From contig CAZQHK010000018.1 of assembly GCA_964593455.1 (NCBI GenBank), positions 30,317 to 94,316 on the forward strand: 64,000 nt of DNA, given 5' to 3'. The translations under genes were made by a program, and so were the position numbers. The notes under the pieces were generated by a model. It was given only the letters and a program-made list of their open reading frames with translations. It had not been told where the DNA came from and did not search any database. Positions 36,333 through 44,623 of this stretch are shown here, piece by piece (positions within the stretch are counted from its first letter, which is position 1; each line of letters begins with the position of its first letter). This stretch comes from CAZQHK01 sp964593455. GTDB lineage: Bacteria; Muiribacteriota; CAYSPT01.

Positions 36333-37520
36333 ATGGAACACAATAACACGGCCGCGAATTGGGCAACCTTGATGAACGCTGTCAGGAAGACGTTATACTG
36401 TTCGTTACTCATACTGGTCATTCTTCCGGTAGGTTGTGCTCCCAGACCCAAAATCGGCTTAACCGATACCGTTTATTTTCAACTGCGTCAGGTGCTCGAG
36501 AAGAAGCTCAATGCGGCTGCGGTCGATCTTGTTACCGATAATTCGATGAAGGCTTATTTCAATGGGATTGAAAACGGTGTGATTGAAAGCTCTAAAATCA
36601 AGATATTAACCTATAAACCTTATGATATAAACATCTGGAAAATGTATCATTGGGTTGACCAATACGAAGGGCTGCAAACAACCAGCGGAGAACAAGTACC
36701 TGAACGAAAACACACAATCCTTGACGATTACATCAACGATTTCAGGAATAAGCACGAGCGGAAATCGAAACCCCTGGTACTGGCTACCGAAGAGTTTCTG
36801 AGCCCGCTTATCAATCTTAAGGAAGTCGAGCGGGAGACAGAGAAAATCGATGGGCTCATAATCGGCGGAGGTCACGGAGTTAATCCTGTGCTGTACGGCT
36901 ATTCGGGGGAAATTCCCTTCAGGGGATACAAGACCAGAGACATCATTGAAATAGCTTTTATTTACGCCGCTTTGAAACAGAGAAAACCAGTTCTGGGAAT
37001 TTGCCGCGGGGCACAGGTCTTGGCCGTTGCCCTGGGTGGCGAATTGACGTTCGATCTCACCTCCGTGTATAAAGATATAGGGGACAGACACTCCCGGGGA
37101 GAGGAACCTGGAAACAGTGAAGGACATGGAATCGTTGTACTTGAAGGAAGCACACTGGCTAAAATAATGAAATTGGAACCACCCGGTCCGCATAGTATCA
37201 AAATAAACAGCTATCACGAACATGCGGTAACTGTTCCATCTGAATTGATTCGTGTGGAGGCGTATGACTCATTTAACAAAACAGAAACGGATAGCAATGT
37301 CATTGAAGGATTTGTCTATAGTCAACCAGGCCAATTTGCTGTGGGTGTCCAATGGCATCCGGAGCGTCCGATTGCCGGACAGAATGAAGAGGCGAGAATG
37401 ATTTTTAATCCTGAGCGTTTTTTTCCACGACCCTACGACAGGGCTCTGTTCGATTCGTTTTTACAATGTGCTGTAAAGAGAGCATCACTGCCCGGGAACG
37501 GTATTTTCTCAGGCGATTGA
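36333..37520 (+). CDS. Lipoprotein with class-I glutamine-amidotransferase (peptidase C26) fold
   Basis: The 395-residue protein has a lipoprotein signal with lipobox LPVGC (Cys35). The fold is that of gamma-glutamyl-gamma-aminobutyrate hydrolase/PuuD: IDGLIIGGGHGVNP (oxyanion region), nucleophile Cys224 in GICRGAQ, and His342/Glu344 in VQWHPE. The triad is therefore complete. PuuD enzymes are normally cytoplasmic, so a lipid-anchored, exported version is unusual; it may hydrolyse gamma-glutamyl compounds outside the inner membrane. ATG 36333 has AAGGGA upstream; an internal Met at 36372 would give a shorter signal peptide but has no ribosome site. It lies 16 nt after the GT-C-like gene. Confidence 0.85.
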   Translation: MEHNNTAANWATLMNAVRKTLYCSLLILVILPVGCAPRPKIGLTDTVYFQLRQVLEKKLNAAAVDLVTDNSMKAYFNGIENGVIESSKIKILTYKPYDINIWKMYHWVDQYEGLQTTSGEQVPERKHTILDDYINDFRNKHERKSKPLVLATEEFLSPLINLKEVERETEKIDGLIIGGGHGVNPVLYGYSGEIPFRGYKTRDIIEIAFIYAALKQRKPVLGICRGAQVLAVALGGELTFDLTSVYKDIGDRHSRGEEPGNSEGHGIVVLEGSTLAKIMKLEPPGPHSIKINSYHEHAVTVPSELIRVEAYDSFNKTETDSNVIEGFVYSQPGQFAVGVQWHPERPIAGQNEEARMIFNPERFFPRPYDRALFDSFLQCAVKRASLPGNGIFSGD

Positions 37521-37545
37521 CGGAACTGACAGGAGAGGGATACAT

Positions 37546-39039
37546 ATGGAAGAATTCGGTGTTTGGTCGGTTTTTCCGGCCTTCGTTGCCCTGCTGCTCG
37601 CGATTACCACCAGAAATGTCATCCTCTCCCTGGTGGTCGGCGTATTCGGGGGAATGATCATCTACAACGGGTTAAATCCTTTTAAAGGCCTGGTGGATTT
37701 TATCGAATTGGGTCCGTTTGCGCAGCTGGCAAAAGAATCAAATGCACGTGTCATTATTATCATATGTATTATTGGCGGCTTTGTGTATCTTCTGGAAAAA
37801 TCCGGAGGAATGAAATCGTTCGCAAAAAGAATTACATCCCTGGTGGACACACCGGTGAAAGCACAGTTCTCTGTTTGGCTGGCCGGTATGGCTATATTCT
37901 TTACCGACTCGGGAAACAGCCTTATCCTGGGTCCGATGTTCAGACCAATTTTTAATCGGCTCAAAGTTTGCCGAGAAAAACTGGCCTTCATTATCGACTC
38001 CACTTCCTCACCCGTATGTGTGCTCATTCCTGTCATCAGCTGGGGGATATACATTATGAGCCTCATCGAACAGTCGTATTCTCCTCTTTCTATAACGGAG
38101 AGTTCTCTTAATGCCTTCGTAAAAGCTCTTCCCTTCCAGTTTTATCCGATTCTTGCTATTATTACCGTTCCCATCCTGGCCTTGACTCGAAAAGAGTATG
38201 GCCCGATGGCAACGTTCCAGTTGAGAGCTATTAATCAAGAGGAAGACCCCGGAGAGACAAGTCTCATCGATTCGCACGAAAAGCGGGCCGGGGCCCGGGC
38301 TGTATTTATCCCGCTGGGAACGATGCTGGTGGTGGCGTTTTCCCTGTTTGCCTACTTCTTTTTGATTAACGGCTCCCTACCGGGTAAAAAAATACAAACA
38401 TCTCTCGTCATCGCTTACTTGTCAGGCACCATTGTGTGCGCATCACTCTTGAAAAAGCAAAATGTCTTTCCCCTGAAAGAATCGTTCCAGATTTTTATTA
38501 AGGGAATCAGCCGGGTGGTATTTATCTTAATCGTACTGCTGCTGGCCTGGTCGATGGGAGATGTGTGCAAACTTCTTCGCACCGGTGACTATATCGCTAC
38601 ATTCTTCGGTGATTATATCAATCCCGGTCTTCTCCCATCCATAATCTTTCTTATCGGGGCGGTAATCTCGCTGTCCACCGGGTCTTCGTGGGGAACGTTC
38701 GCCCTGCTCATGCCCATTGCCATTCCGGTTGCCCATGGAATCAACAGCCCGATGTATGTCGCCATTGCCGCCGTCCTCAGCGGCGGAATGTTTGGAGACC
38801 ATTCTTCACCCATCTCCGATACGACCATTCTCTCGTCCATGTCTTCGGGATGCGAGCACACCGATCATGTGAACTCACAGCTGCCATACGCCTGTGTCAC
38901 AGGGATGGCAGCTCTTTTCATGTTTATTCTGGCCGGGTATACGAATAACCCTTATTCCATCCTGGCCGGGATTGTGCTTCAAATCACGCTGATTCTTTTA
39001 ATCACTCGATGTATCGGCGTCTCCACTGCACCGGAATGA
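37546..39039 (+). CDS. nhaC: NhaC-family Na+/H+ antiporter-like transporter
   Basis: The 497-residue protein has about 11-12 membrane helices and the NhaC/arginine-ornithine-antiporter-like layout: FPAFVALLLAITTRNVILSL at the N-terminus, FTDSGNSLILGPMFRP, STSSPVCVLIPVISWGIYIM, and STGSSWGTFALLMPIAIPVA with GGMFGDHSSPISDTT near the end. The last two carry conserved polar and acidic residues used for ion coupling in this family. Members exchange Na+ for H+ or carry other solutes, so the exact substrate is uncertain. ATG 37546 follows AGGAGAGGG. It is the third gene of the run with the GT-C-like protein and C26 lipoprotein. Confidence 0.88.
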   Translation: MEEFGVWSVFPAFVALLLAITTRNVILSLVVGVFGGMIIYNGLNPFKGLVDFIELGPFAQLAKESNARVIIIICIIGGFVYLLEKSGGMKSFAKRITSLVDTPVKAQFSVWLAGMAIFFTDSGNSLILGPMFRPIFNRLKVCREKLAFIIDSTSSPVCVLIPVISWGIYIMSLIEQSYSPLSITESSLNAFVKALPFQFYPILAIITVPILALTRKEYGPMATFQLRAINQEEDPGETSLIDSHEKRAGARAVFIPLGTMLVVAFSLFAYFFLINGSLPGKKIQTSLVIAYLSGTIVCASLLKKQNVFPLKESFQIFIKGISRVVFILIVLLLAWSMGDVCKLLRTGDYIATFFGDYINPGLLPSIIFLIGAVISLSTGSSWGTFALLMPIAIPVAHGINSPMYVAIAAVLSGGMFGDHSSPISDTTILSSMSSGCEHTDHVNSQLPYACVTGMAALFMFILAGYTNNPYSILAGIVLQITLILLITRCIGVSTAPE

Positions 39040-39200
39040 TCAGGCAGATTCTACCCATTTTTTAATAATAAATGACCAGTAATTGAACATCAAACTCCAT
39101 CCTCCACACTTTGTGCGGTGACACAAAAAAAGGAGAAACCGGCCTGATAATGGGCAATACAGCTGTTTTCTGCCTACAATTGCACCGAGGCCAGGAAACA

Positions 39201-39216
39201 TGGCACGATTTTAGCT
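39201..39216 (+). promoter_or_regulatory. Possible sigma54 (-24/-12) promoter
   Basis: TGGCACGATTTTAGCT matches TGGCACG-N4-TTGCW with a single mismatch (TA instead of TT). The invariant GG (39202-39203) and GC (39214-39215) are at the correct spacing. It would start transcription near 39226. No sigma54 activator gene is in the window, so this rests on sequence match only. Confidence 0.4.
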
Positions 39217-39237
39217 GAATAAAGAAGGAGATTTACA

Positions 39238-39282
39238 ATGTTAAGGAAGGATTCACATTATGGTCAAGCAAAATGGTTCTAA
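39238..39282 (+). CDS. Possible 14-residue peptide ORF
   Basis: AAGAAGGAG lies 7 nt upstream of ATG 39238. The frame encodes 14 residues (MLRKDSHYGQAKWF) and ends at TAA 39280-39282. It could be a genuine small peptide, a leader, or a remnant of a deleted gene. The strong ribosome site and possible sigma54 promoter are the only support. Confidence 0.25.
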   Translation: MLRKDSHYGQAKWF

Positions 39283-39369
39283 CCAATGCTGGCCGAAGAA
39301 ACGTTTTTGGTTAATACTATCAAGCAGCGCATCCCATTCTGAAAAATATGTGAAGCTTGACGGTATCGG

Positions 39370-40734
39370 TTATTCAAGCGGAATCCGTTTTACAAACCGT
39401 CCCGTGCCCGGACTACCAAGCACCTCGCCGTTGTGGTAAACTACCTGCCCCCGGAGAAAGGTCATCTCCACCGCTCCGGTAATATCCCAATCGGCAAATG
39501 GTTGAACATCTGATTTGCCATGGAGAGATTCCAGCGACAAAACGGATGTCCGGCGTGGATCGAAGATAATCAGGTCGGCATCCGCTCCAACAGCTACCGT
39601 GCCCTTCTCCGGATAGAGACCGAACAGACAGGCCGGGTTGTAGGAGAGCATTTCCACCAGGCGTTCCGGCGAGATAAGGTTTCTGATAACACCCTCAGAG
39701 TAAAGAAGCGGTAACATTGCCTCGATACAACCAAGTCCGGGAGGGATATCAGCGAAAGTTAGGGGCTCGCGTTTCTGGCTTCGCCACAATCCACGGTGTC
39801 CGGAGGACACTGTCTGTACCGATCCGGTCCTGAGACCGAGCCATAACCGCGTAACATCCTGCTCCTCTCGTAATGGGGGAGCGGTAATGTAAATAGATCC
39901 TTCCTGTTCATCATACATCCGTTCTTTGGTCAATAACAGATAATAGGGATGCGTTTCACAGGTTATCTGTACTCCCTTGACCCGGGCTTGTTCTATCTCT
40001 TGAAGACCGGCAGCCGTACTGAGACCGAAAACATGAACGTGCGAAGCGGTAGCTTCAGCGTAAACGGCAGCCTTCACCACCGATTCTTTTTCCAAAAAAG
40101 CCGGCCACGACCGGCCATGATAATCGGGGCTTATCTTCGCTTCTGAAAGATATGTTCCGGCCAAAAAATCTGTAACCTCGCTATTGGCGGGAGTAACGCC
40201 TACCAATGCTCCGCATCTCGAGGCTTCACGTAATACTGCAAACAGGATACCGTCATAGCCGGTGGTCCCTGTAGACCGTTTGCCGGTCAGCCTCAGACTT
40301 GGTACTCCGAAATAGACCAGGTCAAAAACCTCGCCAGGAAGTGATTCATTCGGTTCGACCAGGGCATGAAAGGAAAAATCAACCCCGGCCAAGGGGGCAA
40401 CCTCTTCCAGGGTATCTCTCAGCGTATCAATAACCGATCTGCCGCTTCGACACCAAACCTGGTTGATCACGGTCGTAACACCACCGGCGGCGGCCGCTGC
40501 GGTACCTGCTTCAAACGTGTCGGCGGGAAGAACACCGTCTGTGCCGGGAGTAAAAAAAACTGAACTGTCAATGAGCCCGGGTAACACGAGTTTGTCAGCG
40601 GCGTTGACCTCCACAGGAGCAGAAACAGACACATGACTGGCCAGTTCCACCACTTTACCGGCTTCTATGCCGATATCAGCCCTGAAGGTCTCGAAAGCAG
40701 TAACTATAGTGCCTCCTCGAATGATAGTGTCCAC
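39370..40734 (-). CDS. Hydantoinase/dihydroorotase-family protein with lost metal site (probable pseudoenzyme)
   Basis: The 454-residue protein aligns end to end with dihydropyrimidinases/D-hydantoinases (N-terminal IIRGGTIVTA, core LVLPGLIDSSVFFTPGTDG, C-terminal PEKGTVAVGADADLIIFDP). Nearly every metal ligand of that family is replaced. The H-x-H after GLID is S-V-F. The carboxylated Lys in the SFK segment is Arg (SLRLTG). The first later His (VHAEN) is VTPAN. The terminal Asp of TDH is SGH. Only the His in HVHVFG remains. It cannot be a normal binuclear amidohydrolase, but the frame is intact, suggesting a non-catalytic role like CRMPs or inactive DHOases. GTG 40732-40734 follows GGGGAGAGG. 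A broken STAS gene lies just upstream. Confidence 0.82.
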   Translation of the reverse strand: MDTIIRGGTIVTAFETFRADIGIEAGKVVELASHVSVSAPVEVNAADKLVLPGLIDSSVFFTPGTDGVLPADTFEAGTAAAAAGGVTTVINQVWCRSGRSVIDTLRDTLEEVAPLAGVDFSFHALVEPNESLPGEVFDLVYFGVPSLRLTGKRSTGTTGYDGILFAVLREASRCGALVGVTPANSEVTDFLAGTYLSEAKISPDYHGRSWPAFLEKESVVKAAVYAEATASHVHVFGLSTAAGLQEIEQARVKGVQITCETHPYYLLLTKERMYDEQEGSIYITAPPLREEQDVTRLWLGLRTGSVQTVSSGHRGLWRSQKREPLTFADIPPGLGCIEAMLPLLYSEGVIRNLISPERLVEMLSYNPACLFGLYPEKGTVAVGADADLIIFDPRRTSVLSLESLHGKSDVQPFADWDITGAVEMTFLRGQVVYHNGEVLGSPGTGRFVKRIPLE

Positions 40735-40759
40735 GGGTTACGCCTCTCCCCGGTTGACG

Positions 40760-40913
40760 CTACTGAACCTGAAAACTTTTAAGCGCAGTCTCCAGATCTT
40801 CGAAGATATCGACTACTTTGTTCATGTAGGTGAGCTTGAACAGGTTGTAGATGTGTTGAGGAAGAGAAGCGAACTTCAAACTGCCCTTCTTCTTTAGTGA
40901 CCAATATTTCCAT
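40760..40913 (-). pseudogene. STAS-domain gene with internal deletion
   Basis: AGGAGG at 8 nt precedes ATG 40911-40913, which opens MEILVTKEEGQ, a normal STAS N-terminus, but the frame ends after 44 codons. At the KEEGQ codons a shifted frame picks up KKKGSLKFASLPQHIYNLF and ends KVVDIFEDLETALKSFQVQ at TAG 40760-40762. That is the C-terminal half of a SpoIIAA-like STAS domain and closely parallels the ends of the STAS proteins at 43236 and 51649. The middle of the domain, including the phosphorylatable Ser region, is missing, probably deleted between short AAGAAGAAGGG-like repeats (inferred). It is the third STAS locus here. Confidence 0.7.
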
Positions 40914-41039
40914 GGCACGTTCCTCCTGTTTTCCATGCAAACCCTTTACCGGGTAAATTGCACCTCACAACAGTGACAGCAATTTACAGAAATAGCTATC
41001 TTCATTAATACCACAAATCTTCTAAGAAGACTACAATAA

Positions 41040-41921
41040 TCAACACATTTGCTTTCCCATGAGATTCCATTTTTCGGTAGCGTATTTACACCGCACCAGT
41101 TTCCGGGCATCTTCAAGTTCTTCCCTGGTCGGTTCCTTGATGAAGATATCCGCGTTTTGCCGCTCCCGAAGAGAGCTGGTTAACGCTTTAGCTATCTCGT
41201 CCCAGTGAATGGATCTGCCGGCTGCTTCCATAACCGAGATAGCTCTGGCTGTGAACGTATCGACCAGCCTATCCCGATTCCCGAATGTTTCTTTTGGCAG
41301 TCTAATTATTTCCGCTACAGATCCGGCCGCCAGTGTTAGCGGAACGGAACCTTGTTGAAGCATAGCCCCTCCGGATCTCAACTGAGCGCTGCCTGCCAGC
41401 TTCCTGCCCTGACAGATTATCTCGTAACGTGAAGCTGCTGAAAAACACAACTCCCGGGTACGGACACCGGTGGTATGATGGACCTGTCCCTCAGCCAGGG
41501 AAGCCGATATTCCCAACTGTTTAAGCCCATCCACCAACCACTGGCTGATAATAGTGTAGCTTGGGATTATTCCTCCATCGAAAGGAGGGACACCCAACCG
41601 GGCGGAAACACTGTAGGTGAGATCGTGTCCATGATATACAAGACGGCCCCCGGTTGGGCGGCGCACAACGGTTACACCCCGTTTTTTACACACTTCCAGG
41701 TTAAGTGCCCGGTCAATATTCTGAAACCGTCCGATAGTAACGGACGGAGAGTTCCAACCATAGAGACGTACTACCGGCCCCCCCCCCTTGCCCGCCACTT
41801 TCCGAAAATAGACCTCATCAAGGGCCATATTAAAATGGGAATCACAATTTGGCGTGATAACCAGCTGCCAGGCACCCGTCTCGCTTGACTCTAAAAGATT
41901 ACGGTCGTTGAGACGGCACAT
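41040..41921 (-). CDS. lipM: Octanoyltransferase LipM-type (lipoate/biotin ligase fold)
   Basis: The 293-residue protein belongs to the BPL/LplA/LipB fold. Key features are NMALDEVYF, RRPTGGRLVYHGHDLTYSV, a Cys159 in LCFSAASRYEI, and Lys174 in GRKLAGSAQ. The Cys in an (A/L)CF-x-A-x-S/R-YE context is the acyl-thioester nucleophile that distinguishes LipM octanoyltransferases from lipoate ligases, so it probably moves octanoate from ACP to the GcvH protein. It follows glyA by 7 nt, consistent with glycine-cleavage metabolism. ATG 41919-41921 is likely; a start 16 codons upstream (41969) would overlap glyA by 41 nt. Confidence 0.85.
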   Translation of the reverse strand: MCRLNDRNLLESSETGAWQLVITPNCDSHFNMALDEVYFRKVAGKGGGPVVRLYGWNSPSVTIGRFQNIDRALNLEVCKKRGVTVVRRPTGGRLVYHGHDLTYSVSARLGVPPFDGGIIPSYTIISQWLVDGLKQLGISASLAEGQVHHTTGVRTRELCFSAASRYEIICQGRKLAGSAQLRSGGAMLQQGSVPLTLAAGSVAEIIRLPKETFGNRDRLVDTFTARAISVMEAAGRSIHWDEIAKALTSSLRERQNADIFIKEPTREELEDARKLVRCKYATEKWNLMGKQMC

Positions 41922-41928
41922 CTTTTTC

Positions 41929-43239
41929 TCATGACTCTTCGGACGCTGGTATGTCGGGATCGATTCCAACTTCTATCAGTTCCTGCCGCAGACGCTGCAA
42001 TCGCTCAGGATACAGCGGGAAAGACTCACAAAGCTCCCTGACACCTATTTTAACTTCCGCGAGGACGCGCTCATCCCGAGAGTTTCTGAGCATCTTTGCG
42101 ATCAAACCACCGATCCGCTTCATCTGCTCGCTTTCCATTCCCCGGGTGGTAACTGCCGGTGTCCCGATTCGGACACCACTGGTAATCGTAGGTTTCTGAG
42201 TCTCAAAAGGAATGGTGTTTTTATTCACGGTGATCCCGGCCAGTTCGAGCACCTCTTCAGCATCCTTCCCGGTGATCCCGGCCCGGGTCAGATCGAGAAG
42301 CATGAGATGGACATCAGTTCCACCGGAAACCAGATCAAAACCTTCTTCCATCAATGTTTCGGCCAGCACCTGGGCGTTTCGGACAATGCTCTGCTGATAG
42401 TGTTTGAATTCGGGAGACATGGCTTCTTTGAACGCGGCCGCCTTGGCGGCGATAACATGCATAAGGGGACCACCCTGCATACCGGGAAAGACCATTTTAC
42501 CAATCTTTTTTCGGTATTTCTTCCTGGACATAATCAGCCCGCTTCTCGGGCCTCTGAGCGTTTTATGAGTCGTGGTAGTCACTACATCGCAGTCCGGAAT
42601 CGGGTCCGGATGCAGGCCGGTGCAGACGAGGCCGGCGATGTGGGCAATGTCAAACATAAGATACGCGCCTACTTCATCGGCTATCGCGCGGAATGCTCCG
42701 GTCTCAATTGTCCGCGGATAAGCGCTGGCACCCAGCATGATAGCTTTAGGGCGATGTTCTCTGGCCAGTTGTCGGACCTGCTCAAGATCGATCCGAAAAT
42801 TAATCGGATCGACTCCGTAATGAATGACATTGAAGAGACGGCCGGAGAAGTTGACCGGACTGCCATGGGTAAGATGTCCTCCGTGTGACAGGTCAAGTCC
42901 CATCAAGCAGTCACCTGGTTCCAATAAAGCCAGATACGCTGCCATATTGGCCTGAGAGCCGGAATGCGGCTGGACATTGGCGTATTCCGCACCGAATAGC
43001 TCCTTCGCGCGGGACCGGGCAAGTCGTTCCACAACATCCACATAGGCACATCCCCCGTAGTAGCGTCTCCCGGGATAGCCTTCGGCGTATTTATTGGTAA
43101 GCACACTACCCTGAGCTTCCAGCACAGCTTCACTCACGAAATTTTCAGAAGCAATCAGCTCCAGAGTTAACCCTTGCCGGAGAGTTTCACGGTATACCGC
43201 TAACGCTGTTTCCGGATCAACAGCAGCCAATGTTTTCAT
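41929..43239 (-). CDS. glyA: Serine hydroxymethyltransferase
   Basis: The 436-residue PLP enzyme interconverts serine and glycine with tetrahydrofolate and supplies one-carbon units. Expected features are ELIASENFVS, TNKYAEGYPGRRYYGGC, the cofactor residues Asp197 and His200 (FDIAHIAGL), the Schiff-base Lys226 in TTTTHKTLRGPR, and GVRIGTPAVTTRGM near the end. ATG 43237-43239 overlaps the stop of the upstream STAS gene as ATGA, so the two are coupled. lipM follows at 7 nt. The pairing with a STAS regulator is unusual for a housekeeping enzyme. Confidence 0.97.
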   Translation of the reverse strand: MKTLAAVDPETALAVYRETLRQGLTLELIASENFVSEAVLEAQGSVLTNKYAEGYPGRRYYGGCAYVDVVERLARSRAKELFGAEYANVQPHSGSQANMAAYLALLEPGDCLMGLDLSHGGHLTHGSPVNFSGRLFNVIHYGVDPINFRIDLEQVRQLAREHRPKAIMLGASAYPRTIETGAFRAIADEVGAYLMFDIAHIAGLVCTGLHPDPIPDCDVVTTTTHKTLRGPRSGLIMSRKKYRKKIGKMVFPGMQGGPLMHVIAAKAAAFKEAMSPEFKHYQQSIVRNAQVLAETLMEEGFDLVSGGTDVHLMLLDLTRAGITGKDAEEVLELAGITVNKNTIPFETQKPTITSGVRIGTPAVTTRGMESEQMKRIGGLIAKMLRNSRDERVLAEVKIGVRELCESFPLYPERLQRLRQELIEVGIDPDIPASEES

Positions 43240-43598
43240 GCTGTATCAGAATCTCCTTTCGGGCTAAAGCTTTCCAGTGCTTGTTCCTCGTTTTCGTAGA
43301 TGTCGAAAACATTATCAAGTTTCGTTAAAAAGAACAGTTCCTTGACCTGGGATTGCAGGCCGTAAAGCTTGAGATCTCCATCATTCTTACGGACGATTTT
43401 GAACCCGTTGGCCAGCACCCCCAATCCCTTGCTGTAAATGAAATTGACCCGGCTCATGTTAATCACGATTTTACGGGCAGCTTCTTTCTGAATCAACTGA
43501 TCGAGAACAGTATTGAGTTTGACCGCCATCGTGTATCCTATTGGATCCTCAACATCAATCAATGAGACATCATCCCGCTTGCGTACGGTTATGCTCAT
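43236..43598 (-). CDS. STAS-domain protein (anti-sigma-factor-antagonist-like)
   Basis: The 120-residue protein is a single STAS domain (beta strand ITVRKRDDVSLIDVE, helix LNTVLDQLIQKE, core IVINMSRVNFIYSKGLGVLANG, C-terminal LFFLTKLDNVFDIYENEEQALESF). In classical antagonists a Ser or Thr follows the D-x-S motif; here the aligned residues are YSKG, so Ser is present at the phosphorylation position. No anti-sigma kinase or phosphatase is in the window. ATG 43596-43598 follows GGGAGG. It is coupled to glyA by a 4-nt overlap. Confidence 0.88.
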   Translation of the reverse strand: MSITVRKRDDVSLIDVEDPIGYTMAVKLNTVLDQLIQKEAARKIVINMSRVNFIYSKGLGVLANGFKIVRKNDGDLKLYGLQSQVKELFFLTKLDNVFDIYENEEQALESFSPKGDSDTA

Positions 43599-43645
43599 AG
43601 CACAATCCTCCCAGCTCAGCGCCGAGTAAATGGTGAATACTCGGG

Positions 43646-44572
43646 CTAGAAAAAAACGTTATCCAACACTTTCAGTATACGTCCATCCACCATCAGGATG
43701 AACACTCGGTTATAGCCACCCAAAAATATCTCATTCAGTTCATCTCCATCGGTATCCACCACGTCGACTGAGAAAACCGCTTCTGGAAACGTATTGTGAA
43801 TGCCGCGGGGTGGTGGAGGGATAAACTGCCATAAAAGATTTCCGTCAAAACTATTAATCACAAATGGAACCACTGCCCTACCATCAAGCGGTTGCGGTGT
43901 CCATTCCGGCTGATCGTCTCCGACGAAATCAAAATAAGTCCTATCACCTCTAATGCGGGTGATCGATTTCAACAGATAAGGGTTGTCCACCAGCAAATAC
44001 TGATTAATTACTGCCGCTGCTTGCTCGGTCAGTACCGTATCGCGAAGGAGCTTTCCGTCGACAGCGCCAAACACTCCAACCTGCCCGCTTTCTCTGGGCA
44101 CTATTATCTCCGCCGTGCCATTCTCATCGAGATCATAGATCAATACAAGCGGGATGTAGGTTTGCCGGTTATGGACCGGAGGAATTCTTACATCCGCCGC
44201 CCATAACCGGTTACCGTTAAGATCCTCTCGCACCAGATTACCGGTTTCACCGCCAAGATAAGACCAAACCAGTAAGTCTGGTTCTCCGTCTCTTTCCAGA
44301 TCTCCCACTGCTGCCAGACGCTGGGCAGAACGTCTGAAAACCTTACTTGAACGAGGATTCAGCAAAGTATACCGAGCGTCATCCAGACGAACGGCCAATA
44401 CGAGATTTCCTTTTTTAGAAGGAAGGTATTGTACCGTGCCAATGGCTCCTCGGCCTCCGTGTATATTGGTTTCCTCGGAAAAAGCAGGAATATCGGCCAG
44501 TAAAACAGTAGTGAAAACAAAACCAAAACCTGCTATTACCAGAAGTACCTTGAATTTTTGACCAACAGACAT
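43646..44572 (-). CDS. Exported FG-GAP/VCBS-like beta-propeller protein
   Basis: The 308-residue protein has an N-terminal signal or anchor (about 8-30) followed by beta-rich sequence. Three Asp-rich loops resemble integrin-type calcium loops: GDLERDGEPDLLVW, YDLDENGTAEIIVP and VVDTDGDELNEIFLGG. Each alternates with a hydrophobic strand, consistent with a propeller. The role is probably binding at the cell surface or in the periplasm. ATG 44570-44572 has AGGAG upstream. It follows the A2M-like gene by 51 nt on the same strand, so the two may act together. Confidence 0.78.
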   Translation of the reverse strand: MSVGQKFKVLLVIAGFGFVFTTVLLADIPAFSEETNIHGGRGAIGTVQYLPSKKGNLVLAVRLDDARYTLLNPRSSKVFRRSAQRLAAVGDLERDGEPDLLVWSYLGGETGNLVREDLNGNRLWAADVRIPPVHNRQTYIPLVLIYDLDENGTAEIIVPRESGQVGVFGAVDGKLLRDTVLTEQAAAVINQYLLVDNPYLLKSITRIRGDRTYFDFVGDDQPEWTPQPLDGRAVVPFVINSFDGNLLWQFIPPPPRGIHNTFPEAVFSVDVVDTDGDELNEIFLGGYNRVFILMVDGRILKVLDNVFF

Positions 44573-44623
44573 GTAAAATCACTCCTGTAACAATTATAAC
44601 ACCAGGTTAAGCCGCGTTCAAGG

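Larger units (their letters stand above)
39040..39369. other. 330-bp non-coding stretch between convergent nhaC and hydantoinase-like gene
   Basis: It holds a sigma54-like promoter (39201-39216) followed by a 14-codon frame with a strong ribosome site (39238-39282). No terminator with a T run, no tRNA and no repeat shared with the rest of the window was found. Confidence 0.6.
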
